A stretch of DNA of 64,000 nucleotides. Source: Leucobacter komagatae. GTDB taxonomy: Bacteria; Actinomycetota; Actinomycetes; Actinomycetales; Microbacteriaceae. Within the stretch, counting starts at the first letter, position 1. Each line of letters begins with the position of its first letter. Position numbers and translations under genes: made by a program. Shown here one piece after another: positions 23,302 through 30,176 of the stretch. The notes beneath the pieces are model-generated. The model did not search any database, had not been told where the DNA came from, and saw only the letters and a list, made by a program, of their open reading frames with translations. The DNA lies in NCBI RefSeq assembly GCF_000834055.1, contig NZ_JXSQ01000001.1:248001-312000 (forward strand), written 5' to 3'.

Positions 23302-23335
23302 GGTTCCTTCTTTCAAACAAGGTCTCAATTTCGAA

Positions 23336-23355
23336 AACTGTGCGACTGTACAGTT
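23336..23355. promoter_or_regulatory. TetR-type operator, site 2
   Basis: AACTGTGCGACTGTACAGTT includes the perfect palindrome ACTGTACAGT (23345-23354) and aligns with site 1 at 16 of 20 bases. It lies upstream of the BKACE gene. Confidence 0.62.
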
Positions 23356-23691
23356 ATTCGCCCCCAGGCTACGGTCGAGCACTGAGCTTGTCAACGGTCG
23401 GCTCGAAGCTCCGGCGGAGCTGCGTGCGTAGAGTGGCGACGACAGGGAAGGCGACCCAGCGTGTCTCACGGCGCCAACGCGGCGATCCCTAAACGTGCCA
23501 CGCGCAGGCCTCGACAGTGGTAGACTTTCCAATTGCGCCTCGCAAGAGGTGACTTCGCGTGCCCATTCACCGGAGTTTTGCCGTTGGTCCCCGCAAGGGG
23601 TGGTGAAACCCGTGGGCACCAGGATCAGGTCGCATCCGCGGCCGAATTAACCAAACAATCGCGCGTTCGCGCGCGAGAACAGGAGACGGCA
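23356..23691 (+). promoter_or_regulatory. rpsB upstream region
   Basis: The 336 bp between BKACE and rpsB hold no convincing gene. A TAGACT (23521-23526) could be the -10 of the rpsB-tsf promoter, which would leave a ~165-nt leader with several short GC hairpins. Leader control by S2 is known in other bacteria, but no specific motif is recognised here. Confidence 0.35.
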
Positions 23692-24588
23692 ATGGCCGTT
23701 GTAACCATGCGCCAGCTGCTCGACAGCGGCGTACACTTTGGTCACCAGACCCGCCGCTGGAACCCGAAGATGAAGCGCTTCATCTTCACCGAGCGTTCGG
23801 GCATCTACATCATCGACCTGCAGCAGTCGCTGACCTACATTGACTCGGCTTACGAGTTCGTGAAGAACACGGTTGCTCGTGGCGGCACGATCCTCTTCGT
23901 CGGCACGAAGAAGCAGGCGCAGGAAGCGATTGCTGAGCAGTCGACCCGCGTGAACCAGCCCTACGTGAACCAGCGCTGGCTCGGTGGCCTCCTCACGAAC
24001 TTCCAGACCGTTACCGGTCGCCTGGAGCGCATGAAGGAGCTCGAGCAGCTCGACTTCGAGGGTGGAACCACTGGCTTCACCAAGAAGGAGCTCCTCCTCA
24101 AGAAGCGCGAGCTCGACAAGCTGCAGAAGACCCTTGGTGGTATCCGCAACATGACCAAGACGCCTTCGGCGCTCTGGATCGTTGACACCAAGAAGGAGCA
24201 CCTCGCGATCGACGAGGCGAAGAAGCTGGGTATCCCCGTTATCGCCATCCTCGACACGAACTGCGACCCGGACGACGTCACTTACCCGATCCCGGGCAAC
24301 GATGACGCAATCCGCTCGGTTGCGCTGCTCACTCGCGTGATCGCTGACGCAGCCGCTGAGGGCCTCATGGAGCGCCACCAGAAGCCTGCTGAGGGCGATG
24401 CAGCTGCTGAGCCACTCGCAGAGTGGGAAGTTGCCCTGCTGAACACCGACGCTGCTGAGGCACCCGCTGCTGAGGCAACCGAGGCGCCTGCTGCTGAGGC
24501 ACCCGCTGCCGAGGCTACCGAGGCACCTGCTGCTGAGTCGACCGAAGCTCCTGCTGCTGACGCAGCAGAGGCTCCTGCAGCCGAGTAA
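23692..24588 (+). CDS. rpsB: 30S ribosomal protein S2
   Basis: A 298-residue S2. The conserved body is unmistakable: [68 protein letters not shown] and [19 protein letters not shown] 23692 follows AGGAGA. The last ~65 residues form an Ala/Pro/Glu-rich low-complexity tail of EAPAAEAT-type repeats, longer than in most bacteria and not part of the S2 fold. It is cotranscribed with tsf, as usual. The tail is probably disordered and variable among relatives. Confidence 0.97.
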   Translation: MAVVTMRQLLDSGVHFGHQTRRWNPKMKRFIFTERSGIYIIDLQQSLTYIDSAYEFVKNTVARGGTILFVGTKKQAQEAIAEQSTRVNQPYVNQRWLGGLLTNFQTVTGRLERMKELEQLDFEGGTTGFTKKELLLKKRELDKLQKTLGGIRNMTKTPSALWIVDTKKEHLAIDEAKKLGIPVIAILDTNCDPDDVTYPIPGNDDAIRSVALLTRVIADAAAEGLMERHQKPAEGDAAAEPLAEWEVALLNTDAAEAPAAEATEAPAAEAPAAEATEAPAAESTEAPAADAAEAPAAE

Positions 24589-24659
24589 TCACCCCTCATA
24601 GACATTGGCCGGCGCCGCACCACAAGTGCGGCGCTGGCCCAAACCCCAAGGAGACACAC

Positions 24660-25490
24660 ATGGCTGCAGTAAGCATGGCCGCTGTGAAGGAGCTGCGCGA
24701 GCGTCTTGGCGCCGGCATGGTCGACAGCAAGAACGCACTCGTTGAAGCCGAGGGCGACATCGAGAAGGCAATCGAGATCCTTCGTCTCAAGGGCCTCAAG
24801 GGCGTCGCAAAGCGCGGCGACCGTGAGGCGAGCGAAGGCCTCGTTGCTGCGAAGCAGAGCGAAGGCGCTGCAACAATGATCGAGCTCGTGTGCGAGACCG
24901 ACTTCGTCGCGAAGAACGAAAAGTTCCTCGCGCTCTCGGAGCAGGTTCTTGACGCGATCGTCGCAGCTGGCGCGAAGAACGCTGAGGAAGCCCTCGCGGC
25001 TCCCGCAGGCGACAAGACCGTCGAAGCACTCATCACCGATGAGGCAGCGATCATTGGCGAGCGCATCGTGCTCCGCCGCGTTGAGCGCATCGAGGCTCCG
25101 GGCACCGCGATCTACCTCCACCGCACCTCGAAGGACCTCCCCCCGCAGATCGGCGTTGTCGTCGGCTACGAGGGTGCAGACGACAAGGCCGCGCTGAGCA
25201 TCGCCCAGCACGTCTCCTTCGCTGAGCCTGTCTACGTGACTCGCGACGAGGTCCCCGCGGCCGACGTCGACAAGGAGCGCGACATCGTCACCGAGATCTC
25301 GAAGAACGAGGGCAAGCCTGAGGCTGCGCTCCCGAAGATCATTGAGGGTCGCCTCAACGCGTTCTTCAAGCAGGTCGTTCTCAACGAGCAGGTGCACGCA
25401 CTCGACGCTGACAAGCGCGACGTTGCAAAGGTTGCTGAGGCAGCTGGCATCAAGGTAACCGGCTTCACCCGCTGCAAGGTGGGCGCCTAA
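24660..25490 (+). CDS. tsf: Elongation factor Ts
   Basis: A 276-residue EF-Ts, the nucleotide exchange factor for EF-Tu. Conserved segments are AAVKELRERLGAGMVDSKNA near the N-terminus, VELVCETDFVAKNEKF as IELVCETDFVAKNEKF, and HVSFAEPVYVTRDEVP. ATG 24660 follows AAGGAGA. It lies 71 bp after rpsB and is closed by a strong terminator. Length is normal for the group. Confidence 0.97.
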   Translation: MAAVSMAAVKELRERLGAGMVDSKNALVEAEGDIEKAIEILRLKGLKGVAKRGDREASEGLVAAKQSEGAATMIELVCETDFVAKNEKFLALSEQVLDAIVAAGAKNAEEALAAPAGDKTVEALITDEAAIIGERIVLRRVERIEAPGTAIYLHRTSKDLPPQIGVVVGYEGADDKAALSIAQHVSFAEPVYVTRDEVPAADVDKERDIVTEISKNEGKPEAALPKIIEGRLNAFFKQVVLNEQVHALDADKRDVAKVAEAAGIKVTGFTRCKVGA

Positions 25491-25494
25491 CACC

Positions 25495-25537
25495 GCAGCA
25501 CACAACCCGGGTCAATGCGACCCGGGTTTTGTGCTGC
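25495..25537 (+). terminator. rpsB-tsf terminator
   Basis: A long stem (25495-25513 with 25519-25537) with a five-base loop and a TTTT on the right arm lies directly after the tsf stop. Confidence 0.85.
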
Positions 25538-25641
25538 GTGGGCGGTAGGCTGTGGAACTGATGCAGCCTAGCGCCAGCAGGATCCGGGCCTAGGCCCGGG
25601 GGAGTGCCGGGATGCCGGCGAAGACTTTAAGAAGGAGACGC

Positions 25642-26361
25642 ATGTCCGACCAGAGCAATCGTAAGCGCAGGGTACTGCTCAAACTGTCGGGTGAGGCATT
25701 CGGAGGGGGAACCCTCGGAGTCAACCCGGACGTCGTCAGCCAAATCGCCCGCGAAATCGCGGCGTCGATGGATGATGCAGAGGTAGCCATTGTTGTCGGT
25801 GGCGGAAACTTCTTCCGAGGCGCGGAGCTCTCACAGCGCGGTATGGACCGCGGTCGTGCGGACTACATGGGCATGCTTGGCACCGTCATGAACGCCCTCG
25901 CGCTCCAGGACTTCCTCGAGCAAGCAGGCGTCGAGACACGCGTGCAGTCCGCGATCACGATGACGCAGGTTGCGGAGACCTACATCCCGCTTCGCGCGAT
26001 CAGGCACCTCGAGAAGGGTCGGGTCGTCATCTTTGGTGCCGGGGCCGGCCTCCCGTACTTCTCGACAGACACCGTTTCCGCGCAGCGCGCGCTTGAGATC
26101 TACGCCGACGAGGTTCTCGTGGCGAAGAATGGCGTCGATGGCGTCTACACCGCCGATCCCGCGAAGGATCCGAGCGCAACGCTCATCGACGATATTACGT
26201 ACAACGAGGCGCTCGTGAAGGGGCTGAAGGTCGTTGACTCGACAGCGTTCAGCCTGTGCATGGACAATGGCATGCCGATGCGCGTATTTGGCATGGAACC
26301 GGCGGGCAATGTCACCGCAGCTCTCCGTGGCGAGAAGCTCGGGACCCTCGTACACCGCTAA
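25642..26361 (+). CDS. pyrH: Uridylate kinase
   Basis: A 239-residue UMP kinase of the amino-acid-kinase fold. Visible motifs are [58 protein letters not shown] and [19 protein letters not shown] 25642 follows AAGGAGA, and the upstream in-frame ATG at 25612 lacks a ribosome site. It starts the pyrH-frr-cdsA group after the tsf terminator. Makes UDP for RNA, DNA and cell-wall precursors. Confidence 0.96.
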   Translation: MSDQSNRKRRVLLKLSGEAFGGGTLGVNPDVVSQIAREIAASMDDAEVAIVVGGGNFFRGAELSQRGMDRGRADYMGMLGTVMNALALQDFLEQAGVETRVQSAITMTQVAETYIPLRAIRHLEKGRVVIFGAGAGLPYFSTDTVSAQRALEIYADEVLVAKNGVDGVYTADPAKDPSATLIDDITYNEALVKGLKVVDSTAFSLCMDNGMPMRVFGMEPAGNVTAALRGEKLGTLVHR

Positions 26362-26430
26362 ACTCGAAGTATTGCAGAAAGCCGATGTCGCCCCGGCCGG
26401 GGTGGCAGGGAGTCGTGGAGGAGACGCAGC

Positions 26431-26985
26431 GTGATCGAAGAAGTCTTTGCAGACGCGAAGGAACGAATGACCAAGGCGGTTGAAGCCGCGAAGGAGTCGT
26501 TCGCGACGGTGCGCACCGGGCGTGCAAACCCCGCGCTCCTCCAGAACCTCATGGTCGACTACTACGGAACGCCAACGCCGCTGCCACAGCTCGCGTCGGT
26601 AGCGAACCAGGATGCTCGTAGCCTCATCATCACCCCCTACGACAAGGGCGCGATGAAGGCTATTGAGCAGGCCATCCGCGACATGCACAACCTCGGCGCA
26701 AACCCGACGAACGACGGCAACGTCATTCGGGTGACGCTGCCTGAGCTGACGCAGGAGCGACGCAAGGAGTTCGTGAAGATCGTGAAGTCGCGCGCGGAAG
26801 ACGCTCGAGTCGCCGTCCGCAACGTCCGCCGCAGCGCGAAGGACGATCTCGACGCACTCAAGAGCGAGGTCGGCGAGGACGATGTCGCTCGCGCTGAGAA
26901 GGAGCTTGAGGCGCTCACGAAGCAGTTCACCGATCAGGTGGACGATGCTTTCAAGCGTAAAGAAGCAGAGCTCCTGGAAGTCTGA
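26431..26985 (+). CDS. frr: Ribosome recycling factor
   Basis: A 184-residue RRF which, with EF-G, splits post-termination ribosomes. Family segments are [14 protein letters not shown] as [52 protein letters not shown] and [19 protein letters not shown] 26431 follows GGAGGAG. It lies 69 bp after pyrH and five bases before cdsA. Length matches the family exactly. Confidence 0.96.
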   Translation: MIEEVFADAKERMTKAVEAAKESFATVRTGRANPALLQNLMVDYYGTPTPLPQLASVANQDARSLIITPYDKGAMKAIEQAIRDMHNLGANPTNDGNVIRVTLPELTQERRKEFVKIVKSRAEDARVAVRNVRRSAKDDLDALKSEVGEDDVARAEKELEALTKQFTDQVDDAFKRKEAELLEV

Positions 26986-26990
26986 TTCGT

Positions 26991-27911
26991 ATGTCGGGGG
27001 GAGGGCGTCGCGAGGAGATTCGAGCACATCTCGATTCGACGCGCGCGCAGCTCGAAGCTACAAACGCGCGGATCGAGAAGAAGGCAGGCCGCAACCTGTT
27101 TCTCGCGATTGGTGTCGGGTTGCTGCTGGCTGCCGTGTTCGTTGGGAGCCTGCTCTTCCTTGAGAGCCTCTTCGCGGTCTTCGTTGCGCTGCTCGTCGGC
27201 GTAGCCGCTGTCGAGTTGGCAACGGCGTTCCGCGTCGCCGGAAGGCGTGTGCCGCGGATCGGCGTCGCCGTCAGTGCGCTGAGCATGGTGGCCGCAGCCT
27301 ACTTCTACGGTGCGGAAGGGCTGCTGCTCAGCCTCTTCGCTGCAGCGGCCCTGCTCACGATCTGGCGCGTCATCGAGGGCCTCATCGCCCGCACTGATGT
27401 CGAGCCGAAAACGCTGATCAGGGACATCTTCTCTGGCCTGTTTGCGCTCGTATATGTGCCGTTTCTCGGAAGCTTCGCGATTCTCCTCCGCTCCGCACCC
27501 GACGGGGAGTGGTGGGTGTTTGCACTCGTGCTGGTCGCTGTCTCGGTCGATATCGGCGCGTACGCGGCGGGAGTCACCCTCGGCCGCCACAAGATGACGC
27601 CGCGCATCAGCCCGAACAAAACCTGGGAGGGATTTGCCGGTGCTGCCGTCGCGGCAATGGTTGCCGGCGTCCTGATCACCATCACGGCACTCGACCAGCC
27701 GTGGTGGATCGGCGTGATTCTCGGAGCGCTCGTGCTGCTCACCGCAACCGGCGGGGACCTCACGGAGTCGCTCATCAAACGTGATCTCAACGTGAAAGAC
27801 ATGAGCAACTGGATCCCCGGACACGGTGGACTGCTCGACCGACTCGATTCACTGCTGCCCTCCACTGTCGTCGTGTACGGGCTGGCGCTGATCCTGGGAG
27901 TACTATCGTGA
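26991..27911 (+). CDS. cdsA: Phosphatidate cytidylyltransferase
   Basis: A 306-residue integral membrane enzyme that makes CDP-diacylglycerol. It has an N-terminal cytoplasmic coil of ~40 residues (IRAHLDSTRAQLEATNARIE), about eight membrane helices and the CDS signature in SLIKRDLNVKDMSNWIPGHG. The ISPNKTWEGFAG motif confirms the family. ATG 26991 is five bases after frr with no good ribosome site, so translation is probably coupled. The end overlaps the next GTG. Confidence 0.93.
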   Translation: MSGGGRREEIRAHLDSTRAQLEATNARIEKKAGRNLFLAIGVGLLLAAVFVGSLLFLESLFAVFVALLVGVAAVELATAFRVAGRRVPRIGVAVSALSMVAAAYFYGAEGLLLSLFAAAALLTIWRVIEGLIARTDVEPKTLIRDIFSGLFALVYVPFLGSFAILLRSAPDGEWWVFALVLVAVSVDIGAYAAGVTLGRHKMTPRISPNKTWEGFAGAAVAAMVAGVLITITALDQPWWIGVILGALVLLTATGGDLTESLIKRDLNVKDMSNWIPGHGGLLDRLDSLLPSTVVVYGLALILGVLS

Positions 27912-28474
27912 GCGATACCGCAGACACGCAGAGCCCGTTTCCCCTCACCAGTGGGCGTGAACGCGGCTACAAGCCTGAGCAGGTCGATCTGTTCCTCGAT
28001 CAGGCACGCGCAGCATACGAGGAGGGTGGGCCGCAGGCGCTCACCGCGGACGACGTTCGTAATCTTGCCTTCAAGATGCAGCGCAAGGGGTACTCGCCGA
28101 GGCACGTTGACGCGGCGCTCGACCGGCTCGAGGACGTGTTTTTCGAACGCGAGCGCAGGGCAATTGTGCGCGAGCACGGTGAGGATGAGTGGTGGCGTGA
28201 GGCGCGCGGGCTGCTTTCTGACGTTCGCGGCAGGATCGGTCGGCCCCGCGGAAAGCGCTTCAATCGTCGCGGCATGTTTGCGCTTGGCTACCGTCGTTCG
28301 CAGGTCGATGCGTTCCTCGACCGGATCGGCGCCATGTTTGCAAACCGCGAGATTTCCGTCACGCCAGGTGAGGTTCGGGAGATCGTGTTCCATCCGGAAT
28401 GGCGCGGCTACGACGAAGCCCAGGTCGATGCGCTGCTCGATGCCCTCGTAGACATCATCCTGTCAACGCGCTGA
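27908..28474 (+). CDS. DivIVA-domain repeat protein
   Basis: A 188-residue protein with three DivIVA-type modules, each containing GY....VD.FLD: RGYKPEQVDLFLDQARAAYE, KGYSPRHVDAALDRLEDVFF and LGYRRSQVDAFLDRIGAMFA, with a fourth degenerate GYDEAQVDALLDALVDIIL at the end. Single DivIVA modules bind curved membrane; the repeats suggest a small polar scaffold or adaptor. GTG 27908 overlaps the cdsA stop by four bases, so it is coupled to phospholipid synthesis. No long coiled coil. Confidence 0.82.
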   Translation: MSDTADTQSPFPLTSGRERGYKPEQVDLFLDQARAAYEEGGPQALTADDVRNLAFKMQRKGYSPRHVDAALDRLEDVFFERERRAIVREHGEDEWWREARGLLSDVRGRIGRPRGKRFNRRGMFALGYRRSQVDAFLDRIGAMFANREISVTPGEVREIVFHPEWRGYDEAQVDALLDALVDIILSTR

Positions 28475-28530
28475 CCGGCTTTCCGTTCCCCCTTGGCTTC
28501 CCAGACCCCCTGAGATAAGATCGTTATATT

Positions 28531-29160
28531 GTGAGTACTCAGACAACACGCCCCACCCGTCCATGGACCCGCCTGCGAGCCCCTCTAGCGGTCTCGGCAG
28601 TCGCTGTGCTCCTCGGTGGCGCTGCAGTTGCACCGATGACGCTGACAGATGCAAACGCTGATGTCGTGCCGGCCGCAGTGAATGAGCGACTCTTCCAGGA
28701 ATTCGTGCCGAACATCGACCCGGCGGATGATTTCGTCCTCCCTGAGGTCCCGATCGAGAAGCTCCCCGACCCGAAGCCGGCACCCAAGCCGACAGAGGGA
28801 AACAAGGGGGATTCGGCAGATACAACCCCTGATGCGCTCGAAACGCCCGAAGCACCGGCTGCACCGCCGCGCTACGAGGGCGGTGGATCGCCAGCCGAGT
28901 GGATGGCGGCCGCTGGCATCGCGGAGAGCGACTGGGGATACGTAGACTTCATCGCGCAGAAGGAGAGTGGCTGGAACCCGAACGCCACGAACCCGTCTTC
29001 TGGCGCGTGCGGCCTGATCCAGGCGCTCCCGTGCAGCAAGGTGCCGGGCAGCGGATACGATCCTGTCGACAATCTCCGCTGGGCCAACGGCTACGCGACC
29101 GACCGCTACGGAAGCTGGTCGGGCGCATACAGCTTCTGGACCGCCAACCACTGGTGGTAG
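28531..29160 (+). CDS. Secreted transglycosylase-like protein
   Basis: A 209-residue exported protein. A signal peptide covers about residues 1-43 (hydrophobic core LAVSAVAVLLGGAAVAPMTL). A Pro/Glu-rich linker (PDPKPAPKPTEGNKG) leads to a C-terminal SLT-like domain with the likely catalytic Glu in FIAQKESGWNPNATN, followed by SGACGLIQALPCSK and YGSWSGAYSFWTANHWW. This layout matches small actinobacterial lytic transglycosylases. GTG at 28531. Probably trims peptidoglycan outside the membrane. Confidence 0.83.
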   Translation: MSTQTTRPTRPWTRLRAPLAVSAVAVLLGGAAVAPMTLTDANADVVPAAVNERLFQEFVPNIDPADDFVLPEVPIEKLPDPKPAPKPTEGNKGDSADTTPDALETPEAPAAPPRYEGGGSPAEWMAAAGIAESDWGYVDFIAQKESGWNPNATNPSSGACGLIQALPCSKVPGSGYDPVDNLRWANGYATDRYGSWSGAYSFWTANHWW

Positions 29161-29163
29161 ACC

Positions 29164-29460
29164 GTGGCGAAGGGCCGCGGACCTAGCAAGTACCAGCGGG
29201 CTGCAAACAGCCCGCAGCGTGACGTCACGCGCCTCGCTTACGGCGGGGCCCGCAAGGAATCCCATCGTGGCGGGGAGTGGTTCGTCAGAGACATTCCGGC
29301 GCACCGCGCCGAGAAGGCATACCGCTGCCCGGAGTGCGGCGCCGACGTTCCTGTCGGGCAGGCCCATGTCGTTGCATGGCCTGCAGACCACCTCTTTGGC
29401 GACGAAGCAGCGGTGCGAGACCGGAGGCACTTCCACGCGCACTGCTGGCGAGGCGTGTAG
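29164..29460 (+). CDS. Small actinobacterial zinc-binding protein
   Basis: A 98-residue basic protein that starts only three bases after the preceding stop (GTG 29164). It has RLAYGGARKESHRGGEWFVR in the middle and a CPECG knuckle (YRCPECGADVPVGQ) with later His and Cys (RRHFHAHCWRGV) that could complete a zinc site. Similar short proteins occur next to cell-wall genes in related actinobacteria, often misnamed ATP/GTP-binding. Function unknown. Confidence 0.7.
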   Translation: MAKGRGPSKYQRAANSPQRDVTRLAYGGARKESHRGGEWFVRDIPAHRAEKAYRCPECGADVPVGQAHVVAWPADHLFGDEAAVRDRRHFHAHCWRGV

Positions 29461-29592
29461 CGAGTTGTCTGCCGGGCGGCGCGTATCCGCCCCTCTCGGT
29501 GTCAGCCAGACCCGGTCACTGGTCTGCGGCACCGTCGGTGCTATAACCGAGCCCGCACGCAGCGGAGTGCTCGGCGTCCGGCGCGCGTAGAG

Positions 29593-30123
29593 CTAGAAGA
29601 GCGTCGGGGGAGCCTGCTGGGGGCGTGCGCCCTCTACGGGGACCTCTGGGGAGGGCGCAGCGCCTGCGAGGCCAGGGCCACAGTCGGGTGCTGTTCCGCG
29701 TTGGAACGCCTCGGCGGCGGCGCGCGCCCGATCGTCAGCGGCTTCGTTGAGCGGGTGGCCTGCGTGTCCCTTGACCCACTCAAACTTCACCTCGCGACCG
29801 GCAAGCGCGACATCCAGTGCTTCGAGCAGTTCCCGGTTGAGCACGGGCTTGCCGTCCGCCTTGCGCCAGCCGCGGCGCTTCCAGCCCGGCATCCACTGCG
29901 TCACCGAGTTGATCACATACTGGCTATCGCAGAGAACGTGCAACGGCTCATCTACGTCAGCCGTTGCGTGCAAAAGGTCGAGCACAGCCATCAACTCACC
30001 CTGATTGTTCGTCGCCCGCGGCCAACCGCCGGCGCGCCACCGGGTATCGTCAATGACCCAAGCCCAACCCGCCGGGCCTGGATTGCCAAGTGCCGAACCG
30101 TCTGCTGCAGCCGTAAGAGTCAT
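29593..30123 (-). CDS. rnhA: Ribonuclease HI
   Basis: A 176-residue RNase H1. The catalytic DEDD set is visible as TAAADGSALGNPGPAGWAWV, the Glu in NNQGELMAVLDLL, Asp in HVLCDSQYVINSV and the final Asp in LNEAADDRARAAA. It removes RNA from RNA-DNA hybrids. ATG 30123 is preferred to the upstream TTG. A ~40-residue Pro/Ala-rich C-terminal tail follows the domain. It is convergent with the zinc protein gene and downstream of the large coiled-coil gene. Confidence 0.93.
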   Translation of the reverse strand: MTLTAAADGSALGNPGPAGWAWVIDDTRWRAGGWPRATNNQGELMAVLDLLHATADVDEPLHVLCDSQYVINSVTQWMPGWKRRGWRKADGKPVLNRELLEALDVALAGREVKFEWVKGHAGHPLNEAADDRARAAAEAFQRGTAPDCGPGLAGAAPSPEVPVEGARPQQAPPTLF

Positions 30124-30176
30124 ACCCAATATCTTGCCAGGCTCACCGAGGCACGGAGACCAGGTGTGTCGCCGTG

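Noticed and set aside
24282-25505. Long open frame on the minus strand opposite rpsB and tsf
   Set aside because: It is antisense to two certain genes with strong protein motifs; high GC content keeps the opposite frame open.
25831-27027. Long minus-strand frame opposite pyrH and frr
   Set aside because: Shadow of well-identified genes; no family resemblance and no ribosome site.
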